From IMG/VR virus record IMGVR_UViG_3300044618_000344, positions 1 through 31,089 of that record: a stretch of DNA of 31,089 bases; one strand, written 5' to 3'. The DNA comes from a virus. This document shows positions 1-6,948 of this stretch, piece by piece. The notes beneath the pieces are model-generated. The model was not told where the DNA came from and searched no databases. It was given only the letters and a program-made list of their open reading frames with translations. The stretch's first letter is position 1, and every line of letters begins with the position of its first letter. Both the position numbers and the translations under genes were made by a program.

Positions 1-127
1 CAGCAGGGCGAGCAGCTTCAACTGCGGCAGCCTCAACTGTAGGTGTTGCTTCGACTGCTGGAGTGGTTTCCACTGTGGCTGTCTCGCTTTCTGTTGGTAG
101 GGTTTCTTCAACGGCTTCATCTTCAGA
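1..127. repeat. Exact 127-base direct repeat of 15525-15651 at the left window edge
   Basis: The first 127 bases match 15525-15651 without a mismatch; base 128 is C against T at 15652, and the copies then differ every 10-20 bases. The segment encodes the alanine-, glutamate- and threonine-rich linker of the capsid fusion. A 127-base perfect overlap at a contig edge equals a commonly used largest k-mer size, so it may be an assembly-graph overlap. Confidence 0.9.
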
Positions 128-577
128 CGCCGCTATATCAGTGACGGCTGCTGACTTAAATGCGGCGGCCTGCACTAAACTTACTTCGAGAAGGTCAGCA
201 CTCGATACATACAGCACGCCATTCTTAGGCTTTGCTGCATTGACCATAACGCCGACTGAAAGACCAGTACGGAGTTCTTCGCTAGCTTCGATTAGAGCAT
301 CGGTGCCACGGGATGATTTAGAGATCTTGAAAGATGCAAAGATGCCATCTTCTGTTTCATTAAAGAATTGAGCGCGGCCGATTGGCTGCTTAGGATCATG
401 CTCTAATAAGAGTTTCACTTTGCTTGAATCAGCTATGTTAATCGCGCCACGCTCAAAGACAACTGCGCCAGCTGAGGTGTTTCCGACCTCGCCGTTAAAA
501 GGGACTATCTTGCCAGAGATCGTGCGCTCTGACGCATCTGCTGTAAGTTCTGCAGAGAATGTAAGCATCTCGCTCAT
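1..577 (-). CDS. Prohead protease-major capsid fusion, N-terminal part, unit 1 (cut by window edge)
   Basis: The visible 192 codons encode the S78-type prohead protease domain and the start of an acidic Ala/Thr/Glu-rich linker. They match residues 1-192 of the intact gene at 14557-16101, including the histidine in LLEHDPKQPIGRA and the serine in ELRTGLSVG, the expected catalytic pair of this family. The protease cleaves scaffold or delta segments during head maturation. The ATG overlaps the portal stop as ATGA. The reading frame is open to base 1, so the gene is truncated only by the window. The capsid domain would continue in sequence equivalent to 15524 and below. Confidence 0.85.
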   Translation of the reverse strand, partial: MSEMLTFSAELTADASERTISGKIVPFNGEVGNTSAGAVVFERGAINIADSSKVKLLLEHDPKQPIGRAQFFNETEDGIFASFKISKSSRGTDALIEASEELRTGLSVGVMVNAAKPKNGVLYVSSADLLEVSLVQAAAFKSAAVTDIAASEDEAVEETLPTESETATVETTPAVEATPTVEAAAVEAARPA

Positions 578-1695
578 ATCATTCCTTCGCTTCCGTTAGG
601 TGTTAGGTCTGTCATTTCCATAGCTTGTTCTTGGGTGATCAACTGGAGATCAAGTAGTTCACGAATGATTGAAAGTTCTTTAAGTGGATCTACGCGCAAG
701 TAATTACTGTCAAGATCAAATTTTACAATGTTGCCGCGAGCTGTAATGTCATCCATTGACAGACGATCCTCTATTGCGGAAACGTAAGGCTGCAGGGATA
801 GCGTGAGAAACTGAAGCCTCTCGTCTTGGACGTTTGCATAGGTCATTGTCGTGTTCTGATCTGCTGAAACGTAATAAGGAGGGATGTTGCATAGGCGAGC
901 AATCTCTGTTGCAAGATTTTGAATTGCTTCGTTGTACATCATATCTTTAGGGCTAAATCCGACTGCCTCATATTGCAAGGTAGATGTCAGGTAAGCTGTA
1001 GAACGATTTTGACGTGCTGACTTCCATGCTGAAAGTAATCCTTGGACTTCTGCAGGTGGAAGATCGGCTCCAGAGTTGCGGATGTAACCTGTTGCCATAG
1101 GTGTTGCCGCTGCAACTACGCTAGCTTTTTGGATGTCCAAAGCTGCGCGAATTGTCGATGTGCCGGTGTTAAGAATGCCATCGGTAAGTGACTGGAATGT
1201 AATAAGAGAGCCGAGCCCGTCCATTGGCACTGTTGATCCGTCGATTGCATAAGACTTAACGAATACATTGTCGCGATCAAGTGTTGCCGTTACGCGGCTG
1301 TTAGCAATCCATTCAAAGCGTGATGGGCGTCCATCTTCTTGATAGGTTTCGACAACTTGCCAGAAGGCTTGCCCATAAAATAGAAGTGAATCAACTGTGT
1401 AAGCAATAGTAACTGAACGAGGCTGTGAATATGAAGGTTGATCTAGCCATAGTGGCTTGCCTAATTCTTCGCCCGTAGATTTTTTGTAAAGCTCAAGTGG
1501 AATTGTGCCAATCGTGCCAGCAAGTAGGTTACGGCAACGTGCCAGAGCAGGTACGCCCATAGCTTCTGTGCGACCAACGTAGGCAAATTGAAATGGCATC
1601 GCATAAGGAGAATACTCACCTAGTACCTGTGGAGCATACTGAGCTTCAACATTGGCTTTTGGTGCTGCACCTGTAAGGCGCGAAAGGATACCCAT
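574..1695 (-). CDS. Portal protein, HK97 type, unit 1
   Basis: A 373-aa protein that forms the dodecameric ring at one head vertex through which DNA enters and leaves and to which the tail attaches. The N-terminal half carries blocks usual in HK97-family portals (residues around MGVPALARCRNLLAGTIG, then IPLELYKKS and a YGQAFWQVV segment). It sits directly between terminase and the protease-capsid gene, the usual order. A TTG three codons upstream (1704) could also start the frame. I prefer ATG at 1695: a TATAAT box lies 8 bases before it and no ribosome binding site is visible, which fits a leaderless message. It is nearly identical to the unit 2 copy. Confidence 0.9.
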   Translation of the reverse strand: MGILSRLTGAAPKANVEAQYAPQVLGEYSPYAMPFQFAYVGRTEAMGVPALARCRNLLAGTIGTIPLELYKKSTGEELGKPLWLDQPSYSQPRSVTIAYTVDSLLFYGQAFWQVVETYQEDGRPSRFEWIANSRVTATLDRDNVFVKSYAIDGSTVPMDGLGSLITFQSLTDGILNTGTSTIRAALDIQKASVVAAATPMATGYIRNSGADLPPAEVQGLLSAWKSARQNRSTAYLTSTLQYEAVGFSPKDMMYNEAIQNLATEIARLCNIPPYYVSADQNTTMTYANVQDERLQFLTLSLQPYVSAIEDRLSMDDITARGNIVKFDLDSNYLRVDPLKELSIIRELLDLQLITQEQAMEMTDLTPNGSEGMI

Positions 1696-1703
1696 AGAGG
1701 GCA

Positions 1704-1709
1704 ATTATA
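1704..1709 (-). promoter_or_regulatory. Putative -10 box (TATAAT) for a leaderless portal transcript, unit 1
   Basis: The 19-base gap between terminase stop and portal ATG contains TATAAT on the minus strand, ending 8 bases before the ATG. This spacing would put the transcript start at or next to the start codon. No good -35 element is seen 17 bases upstream, where the sequence is still terminase coding. The same box and spacing recur in unit 2 at 17228-17233. Leaderless genes with this layout are common in Actinobacteria. Promoter activity is inferred. Confidence 0.5.
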
Positions 1710-1714
1710 CACTA

Positions 1715-3130
1715 TCAGATGTAAATAGCTGCTGTTTGTTGTGGTTTCATTAACATGGAAACTACCATGGCAAGAGAGATCGGCGCTGATACATCTCCGG
1801 CGCTCTTACGTTTGACAATGCGCCAGCTTGAATCGTTTGTCTTAGCCGCGCAATTATTCATCTGCTTAATCAATTCTTCTTGCCCGTTATGGACTACTCG
1901 ACCATTGACTAAACCATCAAGTAAGTCGGAGCAGGCCTGATAGAACTGCTGGCCTGACACGTCTTGCGTTATCTGTCCGGCATTGGCTAAGCGTTCACTA
2001 ATTGATTGCGACGTGTACTTATCAAAACAGATCATCTTTGGCCGATACTGATCAGCCCAACCTTTGATCTCCGCTGCTATTTTGAGATCATCGACTGAAA
2101 CTTGCGACTCCCATGTCTGCAAGATTCCCACTCCGATTCGTCCGTCGCCCATAATCTGACCAGCAACGAGGCTCGCATTGCGGCGAGATGGAGATACATC
2201 AAAGCCAAATACTGTATAGCCACCGACCGGAATTTCGAGCGACGCATCACTGGTCGCCTCAAGTACGCCATGAGGCCACGGACTTTGTAGAGAATCAATC
2301 CATTGACATAGAAGCTCTGTTCTAGTGTCCTCAATCTTATTAGTTGCGACAGCTTCTTCAAGTGACTCCTCCGTTATCGTATGACCGAGTGCTGGATTGG
2401 CCATTGCCCATCCATTGCGGTCTGTAATCTTGCAGTATTGCGGTGCTGAGTATTCGTAGAATCCAAATGACTTGGGAGGCGCAGAGAGCGCCCTCTCTCG
2501 TAAATTATTGAGTGTTTCTGAGAAGGCATCGCCAGCATTGCTACTCAAGAAGGTTTGCGAGTTAGGTCTTGCGCGAGTGGTCGGAATTGCAGCGGTGTAG
2601 CCATCCTTGCTGATCTCTCGAACCTCATCGATCCATAGGAAATCTGCCGTGCGGCCACGAGATGAGTCACGCGTGTCAGATACTAGGTCAAGGGTTGCCC
2701 CGTTAAGTAGCTCTATTCTTTCGCCACCGTTTGCATACCGGATCGCTTTAGTGCCAGCCTTAAGATGAGGCGCATTCTCGATGATCCATGCGATCTCACG
2801 AAAGGTCATCAAGGCTGTGGCTCGGTTAGAAGACATGATCAGATGCTTCATCTCGCCACCGTAAAACAGCCCCCAAATGACGCGCATACGTCCTAGATGG
2901 GACTTGCCATTCTGACGGGCTACTAATAGCAGGGATGTCTTGCGAATGTACATGCCTTTAGCATCCACTCGCATCATGTCATCCAAGACCCACTTCTGCC
3001 ACGGCATCAAGGGAGTTCCTAGATCATCTGCAAGTTTGGCAACCTCGTCTGCTCGTGTTTTACCCTTGAGAAGTGGACTGTGAAGCCTTGCTTTGATTGC
3101 CCCTCGTCGCGCCTGTTTACGAGCTGCCAC
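1715..3130 (-). CDS. terL: Terminase large subunit, unit 1
   Basis: A 471-aa packaging motor and nuclease that pumps DNA into the prohead and cuts the concatemer. The N-terminal ATPase shows a Walker A-like ARQNGKS at residues 71-77 and Walker B LWIDE ending at residues 168-169. The C-terminal RNase H-like nuclease begins near residue 305, with the first acidic residue in FGFDVSPSRRN (D311) and another in MICFDKY. Length is in the usual range for small siphoviruses. The start is GTG overlapping the HNH stop as TAGTG. An HNH gene lies immediately upstream, as in many HK97-type packaging modules, but no recognisable small subunit is present. Confidence 0.93.
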   Translation of the reverse strand: MAARKQARRGAIKARLHSPLLKGKTRADEVAKLADDLGTPLMPWQKWVLDDMMRVDAKGMYIRKTSLLLVARQNGKSHLGRMRVIWGLFYGGEMKHLIMSSNRATALMTFREIAWIIENAPHLKAGTKAIRYANGGERIELLNGATLDLVSDTRDSSRGRTADFLWIDEVREISKDGYTAAIPTTRARPNSQTFLSSNAGDAFSETLNNLRERALSAPPKSFGFYEYSAPQYCKITDRNGWAMANPALGHTITEESLEEAVATNKIEDTRTELLCQWIDSLQSPWPHGVLEATSDASLEIPVGGYTVFGFDVSPSRRNASLVAGQIMGDGRIGVGILQTWESQVSVDDLKIAAEIKGWADQYRPKMICFDKYTSQSISERLANAGQITQDVSGQQFYQACSDLLDGLVNGRVVHNGQEELIKQMNNCAAKTNDSSWRIVKRKSAGDVSAPISLAMVVSMLMKPQQTAAIYI

Positions 3131-3471
3131 TAGTCAGAACTATCTGTGACTGGTCGGGCAGTAAAGGGTGAATCTCGCATCGTTCTGGACTGCGTTGGGG
3201 ATATATTGCCAGAAAAGACAGGGGGGGTGGACTGTTGTGCTAAAAAAACGCCTTCTGATCGGCTTCCCTTGCGTGAGTTGCACCTTGCACAACATGACAC
3301 GAGATTATCGTACGCAATAGGATCACCGCCTTTAATGATAGGGATGATGTGATCCACTGTCGTGGCTGGTTGTCCACAATAGAAGCATGACCACTGATCA
3401 CGTTGCAACACCTCTAACCTACGCTTCTTGTATGCCCTAGTACCACGAGGATCACCGCGCTTTGTACTCAT
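3130..3471 (-). CDS. HNH endonuclease beside terminase, unit 1
   Basis: A 113-aa protein with the full HNH core: CFYC at about residues 30-33, VDHIIP, then NLV and CCARCN before RKGSRS, giving two zinc-binding Cys pairs and the DH catalytic pair. HNH proteins next to the terminase help the large subunit cut at packaging sites in HK97-like phages. The start overlaps the lysozyme-like gene stop as ATGA; an ATG two codons upstream (3477) is also possible. The tail (SPFTARPVTD) is shared with the unit 2 protein, but the unit 2 protein has about 85 extra N-terminal residues that are absent here. The coding strand holds a run of seven C that is kept in both units. Confidence 0.85.
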   Translation of the reverse strand: MSTKRGDPRGTRAYKKRRLEVLQRDQWSCFYCGQPATTVDHIIPIIKGGDPIAYDNLVSCCARCNSRKGSRSEGVFLAQQSTPPVFSGNISPTQSRTMRDSPFTARPVTDSSD

Positions 3472-3926
3472 TGCCATCCTTTAGTCTTTAGATGATGCAA
3501 TGCACCACAGTAGTTAGGATCTTCATACTCAGTCCATCCATACCTACGTCCTACATAGTGATAGTACATCCAAAATTGTGTGATTGCTGAGCTTCTCTTT
3601 AGGCTCTCAGTTTTCATCTGATAGAGCCCATAGACCCTCTTTGTGCCGCTTAGGTTACCTACTGCTTTATAGTTCCATCTTGATTCTCTATAGACAATCT
3701 CATGATGACACTTCTCTTGCTTCTCAGTTAATTGATAATCAGCTAATAGTTTTGCATATCTAATCTCTTTAGTGGCATCTATTGAGCCACTTGAATCAGG
3801 AGCTATGCTCATGAATAGAGCTGTCCCAATAACGAAGGCGACCACTCGCGCTCTGCCCTTACGGGCGCGTGCTGAGCCCCTGAAGGGCTCTCGCCTGAGA
3901 GTACCATCTGTGTCAAATACGTTCAT
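3468..3926 (-). CDS. Secreted or membrane-anchored lysozyme/transglycosylase-like protein, unit 1
   Basis: A 152-aa protein with a basic N-terminus, a hydrophobic segment at about residues 27-45 (VVAFVIGTALFMSIAP) and a C-terminal domain resembling SLT/lysozyme-type muramidases. The block IVYRESRWN gives a candidate catalytic glutamate at residue 81, followed by YGLYQMK and a conserved WTEY region. Cys73 and Cys140 could form a disulphide outside the membrane. The start at 3926 has AGGAG nine bases upstream; an ATG three codons earlier lies too close to that site. It ends in the HNH start. It may weaken the wall during lysis or after entry; the exact role is unknown. Confidence 0.65.
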   Translation of the reverse strand: MNVFDTDGTLRREPFRGSARARKGRARVVAFVIGTALFMSIAPDSSGSIDATKEIRYAKLLADYQLTEKQEKCHHEIVYRESRWNYKAVGNLSGTKRVYGLYQMKTESLKRSSAITQFWMYYHYVGRRYGWTEYEDPNYCGALHHLKTKGWQ

Positions 3927-3959
3927 GTGTAGCATCTCCTACAATCTCACTATGTGGAA

Positions 3960-3975
3960 TGTGAATTGGATCACA
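3960..3975. promoter_or_regulatory. CRP/GlxR-like palindromic operator TGTGA-N6-TCACA, unit 1
   Basis: TGTGAATTGGATCACA is a perfect 5+6+5 palindrome, the half-site layout of CRP-family regulators (GlxR in corynebacteria). It lies wholly inside the 50-base gap between the FmdB-like gene and the lysozyme-like gene, 34 bases before the latter's start. Unit 2 has no such site at the same place. Regulation by a host cAMP-type regulator is inference. Confidence 0.4.
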
Positions 3976-3976
3976 T

Positions 3977-4165
3977 TTATCTATTGTCAGTTGAATAGAA
4001 GCCTGAGCCTTTGAACGATACCCCTATCGAGCTGTAGACCTTATGCATAGGTGAATGACAGAATGGACACTCAAGGTCATGAGGTTCTGTGATGCTTAGC
4101 CATTCTTCTATGCGTGCATTGCTTTCACACTTCTCATTGTCACACTCGAACTCATAAGTTGGCAT
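3977..4165 (-). CDS. FmdB-like zinc-ribbon protein, unit 1
   Basis: A 62-aa protein that begins MPTYEFECDN and carries two cysteine pairs (CDNEKC and CPFC), ending VGVSFKGSGFYSTDNR. This is the layout of the FmdB regulatory-protein zinc ribbon, a short family found in bacteria and actinophages whose molecular role is not settled. The start chosen matches the family's MPTYE beginning, has GAGG upstream and overlaps the nuclease gene by 14 bases; an ATG five codons upstream is less likely. The unit 2 copy is the same length. Confidence 0.75.
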   Translation of the reverse strand: MPTYEFECDNEKCESNARIEEWLSITEPHDLECPFCHSPMHKVYSSIGVSFKGSGFYSTDNR

Positions 4166-4592
4166 CGGGATCAACCTCACACGTCCTGCATAGCGGTGTG
4201 AACGCCCATGCGCCGCACATCTTGCATCTCATAGGCTCTAGTGTATCTCGATCACCCTTGAAATCCCCGTAACCTGAACTGAGCAATAGATCGACCAAAT
4301 CACCAAGCCGCATAAAGGCCAAATAGTCTTGTGGACTAGCTTCTCCCTGACCATTTAAGCGACACACCACGATGGGCAAGTCTTGGGACTTGCTAGCTCT
4401 TTTGGTGACTTGATCGATCCATGCCTTTGGCTGGAACGCCGATCTAGCCTTAACTTCCATGTCGAACGGGACATGTGTTATATCTTTTCCAGCCCCTCTC
4501 CCGATGTCTGCATGTGGCCACCACTCCGAAAGGTAACGTGCGACCACACGCTCGGTTGAGAATCCTCTGTATTTACGGCTTTGTGAGGCCAT
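4152..4592 (-). CDS. PD-(D/E)XK-type nuclease, possible Holliday junction resolvase, unit 1
   Basis: A 146-aa protein whose first half shows a restriction-endonuclease-like active site: D37 in GKDITHV, then E46 and K48 in FDMEVKAR, after an N-terminal FSTERVVARYL helix. This is the D-(n)-ExK pattern of small resolvases and RecB-type nucleases. The C-terminus adds a CKMC...CRTC zinc pair. It lies among DNA-processing genes, so resolving recombination or replication branches before packaging is plausible. Family assignment rests on motif reading; a repair-type nuclease is an alternative. Confidence 0.65.
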   Translation of the reverse strand: MASQSRKYRGFSTERVVARYLSEWWPHADIGRGAGKDITHVPFDMEVKARSAFQPKAWIDQVTKRASKSQDLPIVVCRLNGQGEASPQDYLAFMRLGDLVDLLLSSGYGDFKGDRDTLEPMRCKMCGAWAFTPLCRTCEVDPDANL

Positions 4593-4803
4593 TGACCGCG
4601 TGACATTTCTCGCAAGACCATGACTTATTCACTAGGTTCACTTTAATGTCTTTGTAAGGGATTGAATCATTACATAGACAGCATCTAGTGGTAAATGTAA
4701 ACTCCTCTAAGATAGCGATGACTTCCTTAGATCGGTGAATCTCATCCTCTGTTGGGAATGACTCCCATTCACCATCTTGATTCTGAAACTGTAAGCGTCC
4801 CAT
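4573..4803 (-). CDS. Small zinc-ribbon protein, unit 1
   Basis: A 76-aa protein with two CxxC knuckles (CCLC and CEKC) about 27 residues apart near the C-terminus, after a charged N-terminus (MGRLQFQNQDGEWESFP). This suggests one zinc ribbon. It starts at a TAATG overlap with the ssDNA-protein stop and overlaps the nuclease gene downstream. I do not recognise a named family. Its placement between two DNA-processing genes hints at nucleic-acid binding, which is inference. Confidence 0.65.
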   Translation of the reverse strand: MGRLQFQNQDGEWESFPTEDEIHRSKEVIAILEEFTFTTRCCLCNDSIPYKDIKVNLVNKSWSCEKCHAVNGLTKP

Positions 4804-5480
4804 TACAGTCTAACCTGCCTTTGCCACGCCCCGGTTTCTTTATTGATCTCATACCAGACAGGATCTTTGCATTGATCTATTCTGCTTGACGTACACTTGA
4901 AATGAGCCCATGGTTTACCAGCCTTTGAAGTACCAGTTTTCCATGCCATCTCGCCATGAGGGCAATACTGGATGTCCGTCTCTTTCTGGCCTCCAATGAT
5001 CTCTTTCACCGTCGCAACAGCTTCCCCCATTGTGGGCGGCATAGTCGCTGGTTTGATAGTCCATGGATCATCCTCCTTTACTACGGGAATGTATTCGCCG
5101 GATGTCTGCGCCATCTTGGCCTTTGTCTCATCGATAATTGACTCAGTTTTCTTCATCGTTGCTACCTTGCTCATCTCTTCTCGAGAAGCTCTTTTACCCT
5201 TTGTTGCGTACCCTGCATTAGCCAAAGCGCGACCGATAGCAGATGTCTCACAATTCTCAAGCGCAGACGTCGCATTGACACCGCGACCCTGGACTGTCTC
5301 TTCCGCAAGTCCTGTAGTCCAAGGGCGTGAATCTGCCTCTGTGCGATAAATTTCAGCAAGGACAATAAAGCGACCTGAATCCTGATTGAGAAGCTTTGTG
5401 TGTATCTGACCATCGGGATGATCCTTCCAGTACTTAATAAGTCTTTCTTCTACTGTCTCATAATCTTCTAGATTAAACAT
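4803..5480 (-). CDS. Putative ssDNA annealing/binding protein (ERF/Rad52-like), unit 1
   Basis: A 225-aa protein. Residues 1-20 (FNLEDYETVEERLIKYW) and the block GRGVNATSALENCETSAIGRALANAGY resemble phage single-strand annealing or ssDNA-binding proteins, in which the E-x-SAIGRAL block is a hallmark. The C-terminal 60 residues contain a probable zinc site (CPHG...HFKC...QCKD) followed by WYEINKETGAWQ. It starts three codon-lengths after the 52-aa gene ends. With the nearby nuclease it would form a minimal recombination pair in a phage that lacks its own polymerase. ERF is my best guess; the family is not certain. Confidence 0.55.
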   Translation of the reverse strand: MFNLEDYETVEERLIKYWKDHPDGQIHTKLLNQDSGRFIVLAEIYRTEADSRPWTTGLAEETVQGRGVNATSALENCETSAIGRALANAGYATKGKRASREEMSKVATMKKTESIIDETKAKMAQTSGEYIPVVKEDDPWTIKPATMPPTMGEAVATVKEIIGGQKETDIQYCPHGEMAWKTGTSKAGKPWAHFKCTSSRIDQCKDPVWYEINKETGAWQRQVRL

Positions 5481-5484
5481 TATT

Positions 5485-5643
5485 TCACACCCTAACTGTT
5501 AAGTAATATGGCCCTAAAGTAATGTGAATTTCGCATTCCCACCAGCGATAATCATTAAAATCATCGCGTGTAAGGTCTAAGCCCAAACCAACCGTGTTTC
5601 TTAGCTTAAAATAATCAAATCGCTTTTCTCCATATTTAGACAT
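5485..5643 (-). CDS. 52-aa hypothetical protein found only in unit 1
   Basis: ATG at 5643 overlaps the end of the DUF6378 gene in another frame, with GGAG nine bases upstream, and the frame runs 52 codons to a TGA five bases before the ssDNA-protein start. The product is rich in aromatic and charged residues (DFNDYRWWECEIH). No family recognised. In unit 2 the DUF6378 end runs straight into the ssDNA-protein start, so the gene is a clean insertion or deletion. Confidence 0.6.
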   Translation of the reverse strand: MSKYGEKRFDYFKLRNTVGLGLDLTRDDFNDYRWWECEIHITLGPYYLTVRV

Positions 5644-5911
5644 AAAGCTCATTCTCCTCTGTGTGTAGTTGTCCGGCTATTGCAAGATAGGCAGCAGCGT
5701 CGATGTATGTATCGACTTTTGCAGACTCCATGCTTCGTGCGAGCTTGACCAATGCCATGCATGATGCCACTTGATAGTCAGTAATAGGCATTTGGAGGAA
5801 TGCTGACCAGAGACATGCTGTTCTGGACATATTGTCCGACGGGTGTCCGTAGTCCATTCCACGATCTTGAATTGTTGCCTTTGCTTCGTTGAGGAAATCA
5901 CTTGCTTTCAC
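5636..5911 (-). CDS. DUF6378 domain protein, unit 1
   Basis: A 91-aa protein with the DUF6378 pattern: AKATIQDRGMDYGHPSDN, then LWSAFL, then a conserved ALVKLAR and DTYIDAAAYLAIAG helix. This family is common in actinophage early regions and its fold is thought to resemble all-alpha NTP pyrophosphatases; a role in nucleotide handling is possible but unproven. Translation starts at GTG overlapping the previous stop as GTGA. The next gene starts inside its end. Confidence 0.75.
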   Translation of the reverse strand: MKASDFLNEAKATIQDRGMDYGHPSDNMSRTACLWSAFLQMPITDYQVASCMALVKLARSMESAKVDTYIDAAAYLAIAGQLHTEENELYV

Positions 5912-6063
5912 ACTTTTACCCTTTCCTTTGATGCGTAGTAAGCCCTAACAGCTTTGCGGCCTTTAAGATAGCCAACGCGGATGCCGACGATACGGCCTAA
6001 ATGGAACCATAGTGCAGATAACAGGATCATTACAACTGCATCGCCTAGAGATGGATCGAACAT
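5908..6063 (-). CDS. 51-aa single-span membrane protein, unit 1
   Basis: ATG at 6063 opens a 51-codon frame with one hydrophobic span at about residues 8-27 (AVVMILLSALWFHLGRIVG) and a basic C-terminus (YLKGRKAVR). Unit 2 encodes the same length at 21502-21657 with the same beginning (MFDPS) and end. The stop overlaps the GTG of the DUF6378 gene. A small inner-membrane protein of unknown role; its distance from the endolysin argues against a simple holin. Confidence 0.7.
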   Translation of the reverse strand: MFDPSLGDAVVMILLSALWFHLGRIVGIRVGYLKGRKAVRAYYASKERVKV

Positions 6064-6116
6064 GATTGCCCTTTCTTATCGACGCCCTTCGCCGATGAGA
6101 TAAGGATGACAGATGT
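6064..6116. other. Non-coding gap, unit 1
   Basis: This 53-base stretch between the acidic mini-gene and the 51-aa membrane gene is the largest or nearly the largest truly gene-free gap in the unit. It holds a weak CTTATC/GATAAG inverted repeat (6075-6080 and 6099-6104). I see no convincing promoter boxes. The gap in unit 2 (21658-21722) has different sequence. Confidence 0.5.
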
Positions 6117-6218
6117 CTAAGCTAGGTCAAGGATATTTAGATAACGAAATGGTAACGATTCTGCATCGTCTATGTGGTCATCGATCGACCGGGCTAGGTC
6201 GTTATCTAGGTCGTCCAT
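6117..6218 (-). CDS. 33-aa acidic mini-protein overlapping the phosphoesterase end, unit 1
   Basis: An ATG inside the last codons of the phosphoesterase, in another frame, opens 33 codons rich in aspartate (MDDLDNDLAR...HIDDAESLPFRYLN). Unit 2 keeps the same start and most residues but ends four residues earlier. Conservation of MDDLDNDL and DDAESLPFRYLNI supports a real gene, though part of the 5' sequence is constrained by the overlapping gene. Function unknown. Confidence 0.5.
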   Translation of the reverse strand: MDDLDNDLARSIDDHIDDAESLPFRYLNILDLA

Positions 6219-6948
6219 ACCGCTTGCCTGATACTACGAATGTCCCATCTTTCTCAATGTAAATAAGATCGACTTGTACGTTCTTGCCGTCCACATACAT
6301 GATGGCAAAACCTGACTGCCAGTTTGCAGAGCCTTTCGTGTAACTTGCCTTCGAAAAGTCCATAAGATTTCCCACTTCGACCCCATGCAGGACACGGCCT
6401 AAACGGCCTCCAGATGCCTCTGAGAACGACGATCTACCCATCCTGTGAGTATGACCTGAGATAACGCTTTTACCGTGCCTACGGGCCGCCTCAAGGGCTG
6501 AGAGACCCCCTTGAGACTTGATAGGGGTATGGTCGCCATGGACTGCTATCCAGCCCGGCGCGATGTTATAAGGCTTCTTATGAAAGGTGATCCCAAGCTC
6601 ATCGAATCTCATAAACTTCTCGAAGCGTAACTCAGGCAAGGATAGGAATGAGGGAATCTTCCTCATGATCTGATTGTAGAGGCGGTCTGTGTGATTAGAC
6701 CTTATGGTTTGCGTGACCTGTAAGTCGTAAAGGACTTGAACAGCTTCATCGCGATCATCTCCAAGAGTCTGCTCATAAGCCTCTGGCGTCCCCTCTGACC
6801 ACTTGCTAATCGTGTTGAAATCAATCTCGTCGCCGATCGTTACTACCTCGTGCGGCTTAAACTTACTGATAAAGCTGGCTAGATTCTTAACTGCGTGTCT
6901 ATCGTGGAAGGGAACCTGTAGGTCGCTCACTATGACAATGCGCTTCAT
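6202..6948 (-). CDS. Calcineurin-like metallophosphoesterase, unit 1
   Basis: A 248-aa enzyme with the full set of metallophosphoesterase motifs: SDLQVPFHDRH (D9, H15), GDEID (D40, D43), SNHTD (N85, H86), VHGDH near 137-140 and SGHTHR (H166, H168). These bind two metals and hydrolyse phosphomono- or phosphodiesters. The substrate is unknown; related actinophage proteins are annotated only as metallophosphoesterases and could act on nucleic acid or nucleotides. The start at 6948 is fixed by a TAATG overlap with the 72-aa gene and matches the unit 2 start; a longer upstream reading is less likely. Confidence 0.88.
   Translation of the reverse strand: MKRIVIVSDLQVPFHDRHAVKNLASFISKFKPHEVVTIGDEIDFNTISKWSEGTPEAYEQTLGDDRDEAVQVLYDLQVTQTIRSNHTDRLYNQIMRKIPSFLSLPELRFEKFMRFDELGITFHKKPYNIAPGWIAVHGDHTPIKSQGGLSALEAARRHGKSVISGHTHRMGRSSFSEASGGRLGRVLHGVEVGNLMDFSKASYTKGSANWQSGFAIMYVDGKNVQVDLIYIEKDGTFVVSGKRYGRPR

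Noticed and set aside
63-371. Plus-strand open frame of 102 codons at the left edge
   Set aside because: It lies opposite the conserved protease-capsid frame; its Ser/Ala-rich product reflects the complement of the linker codons.
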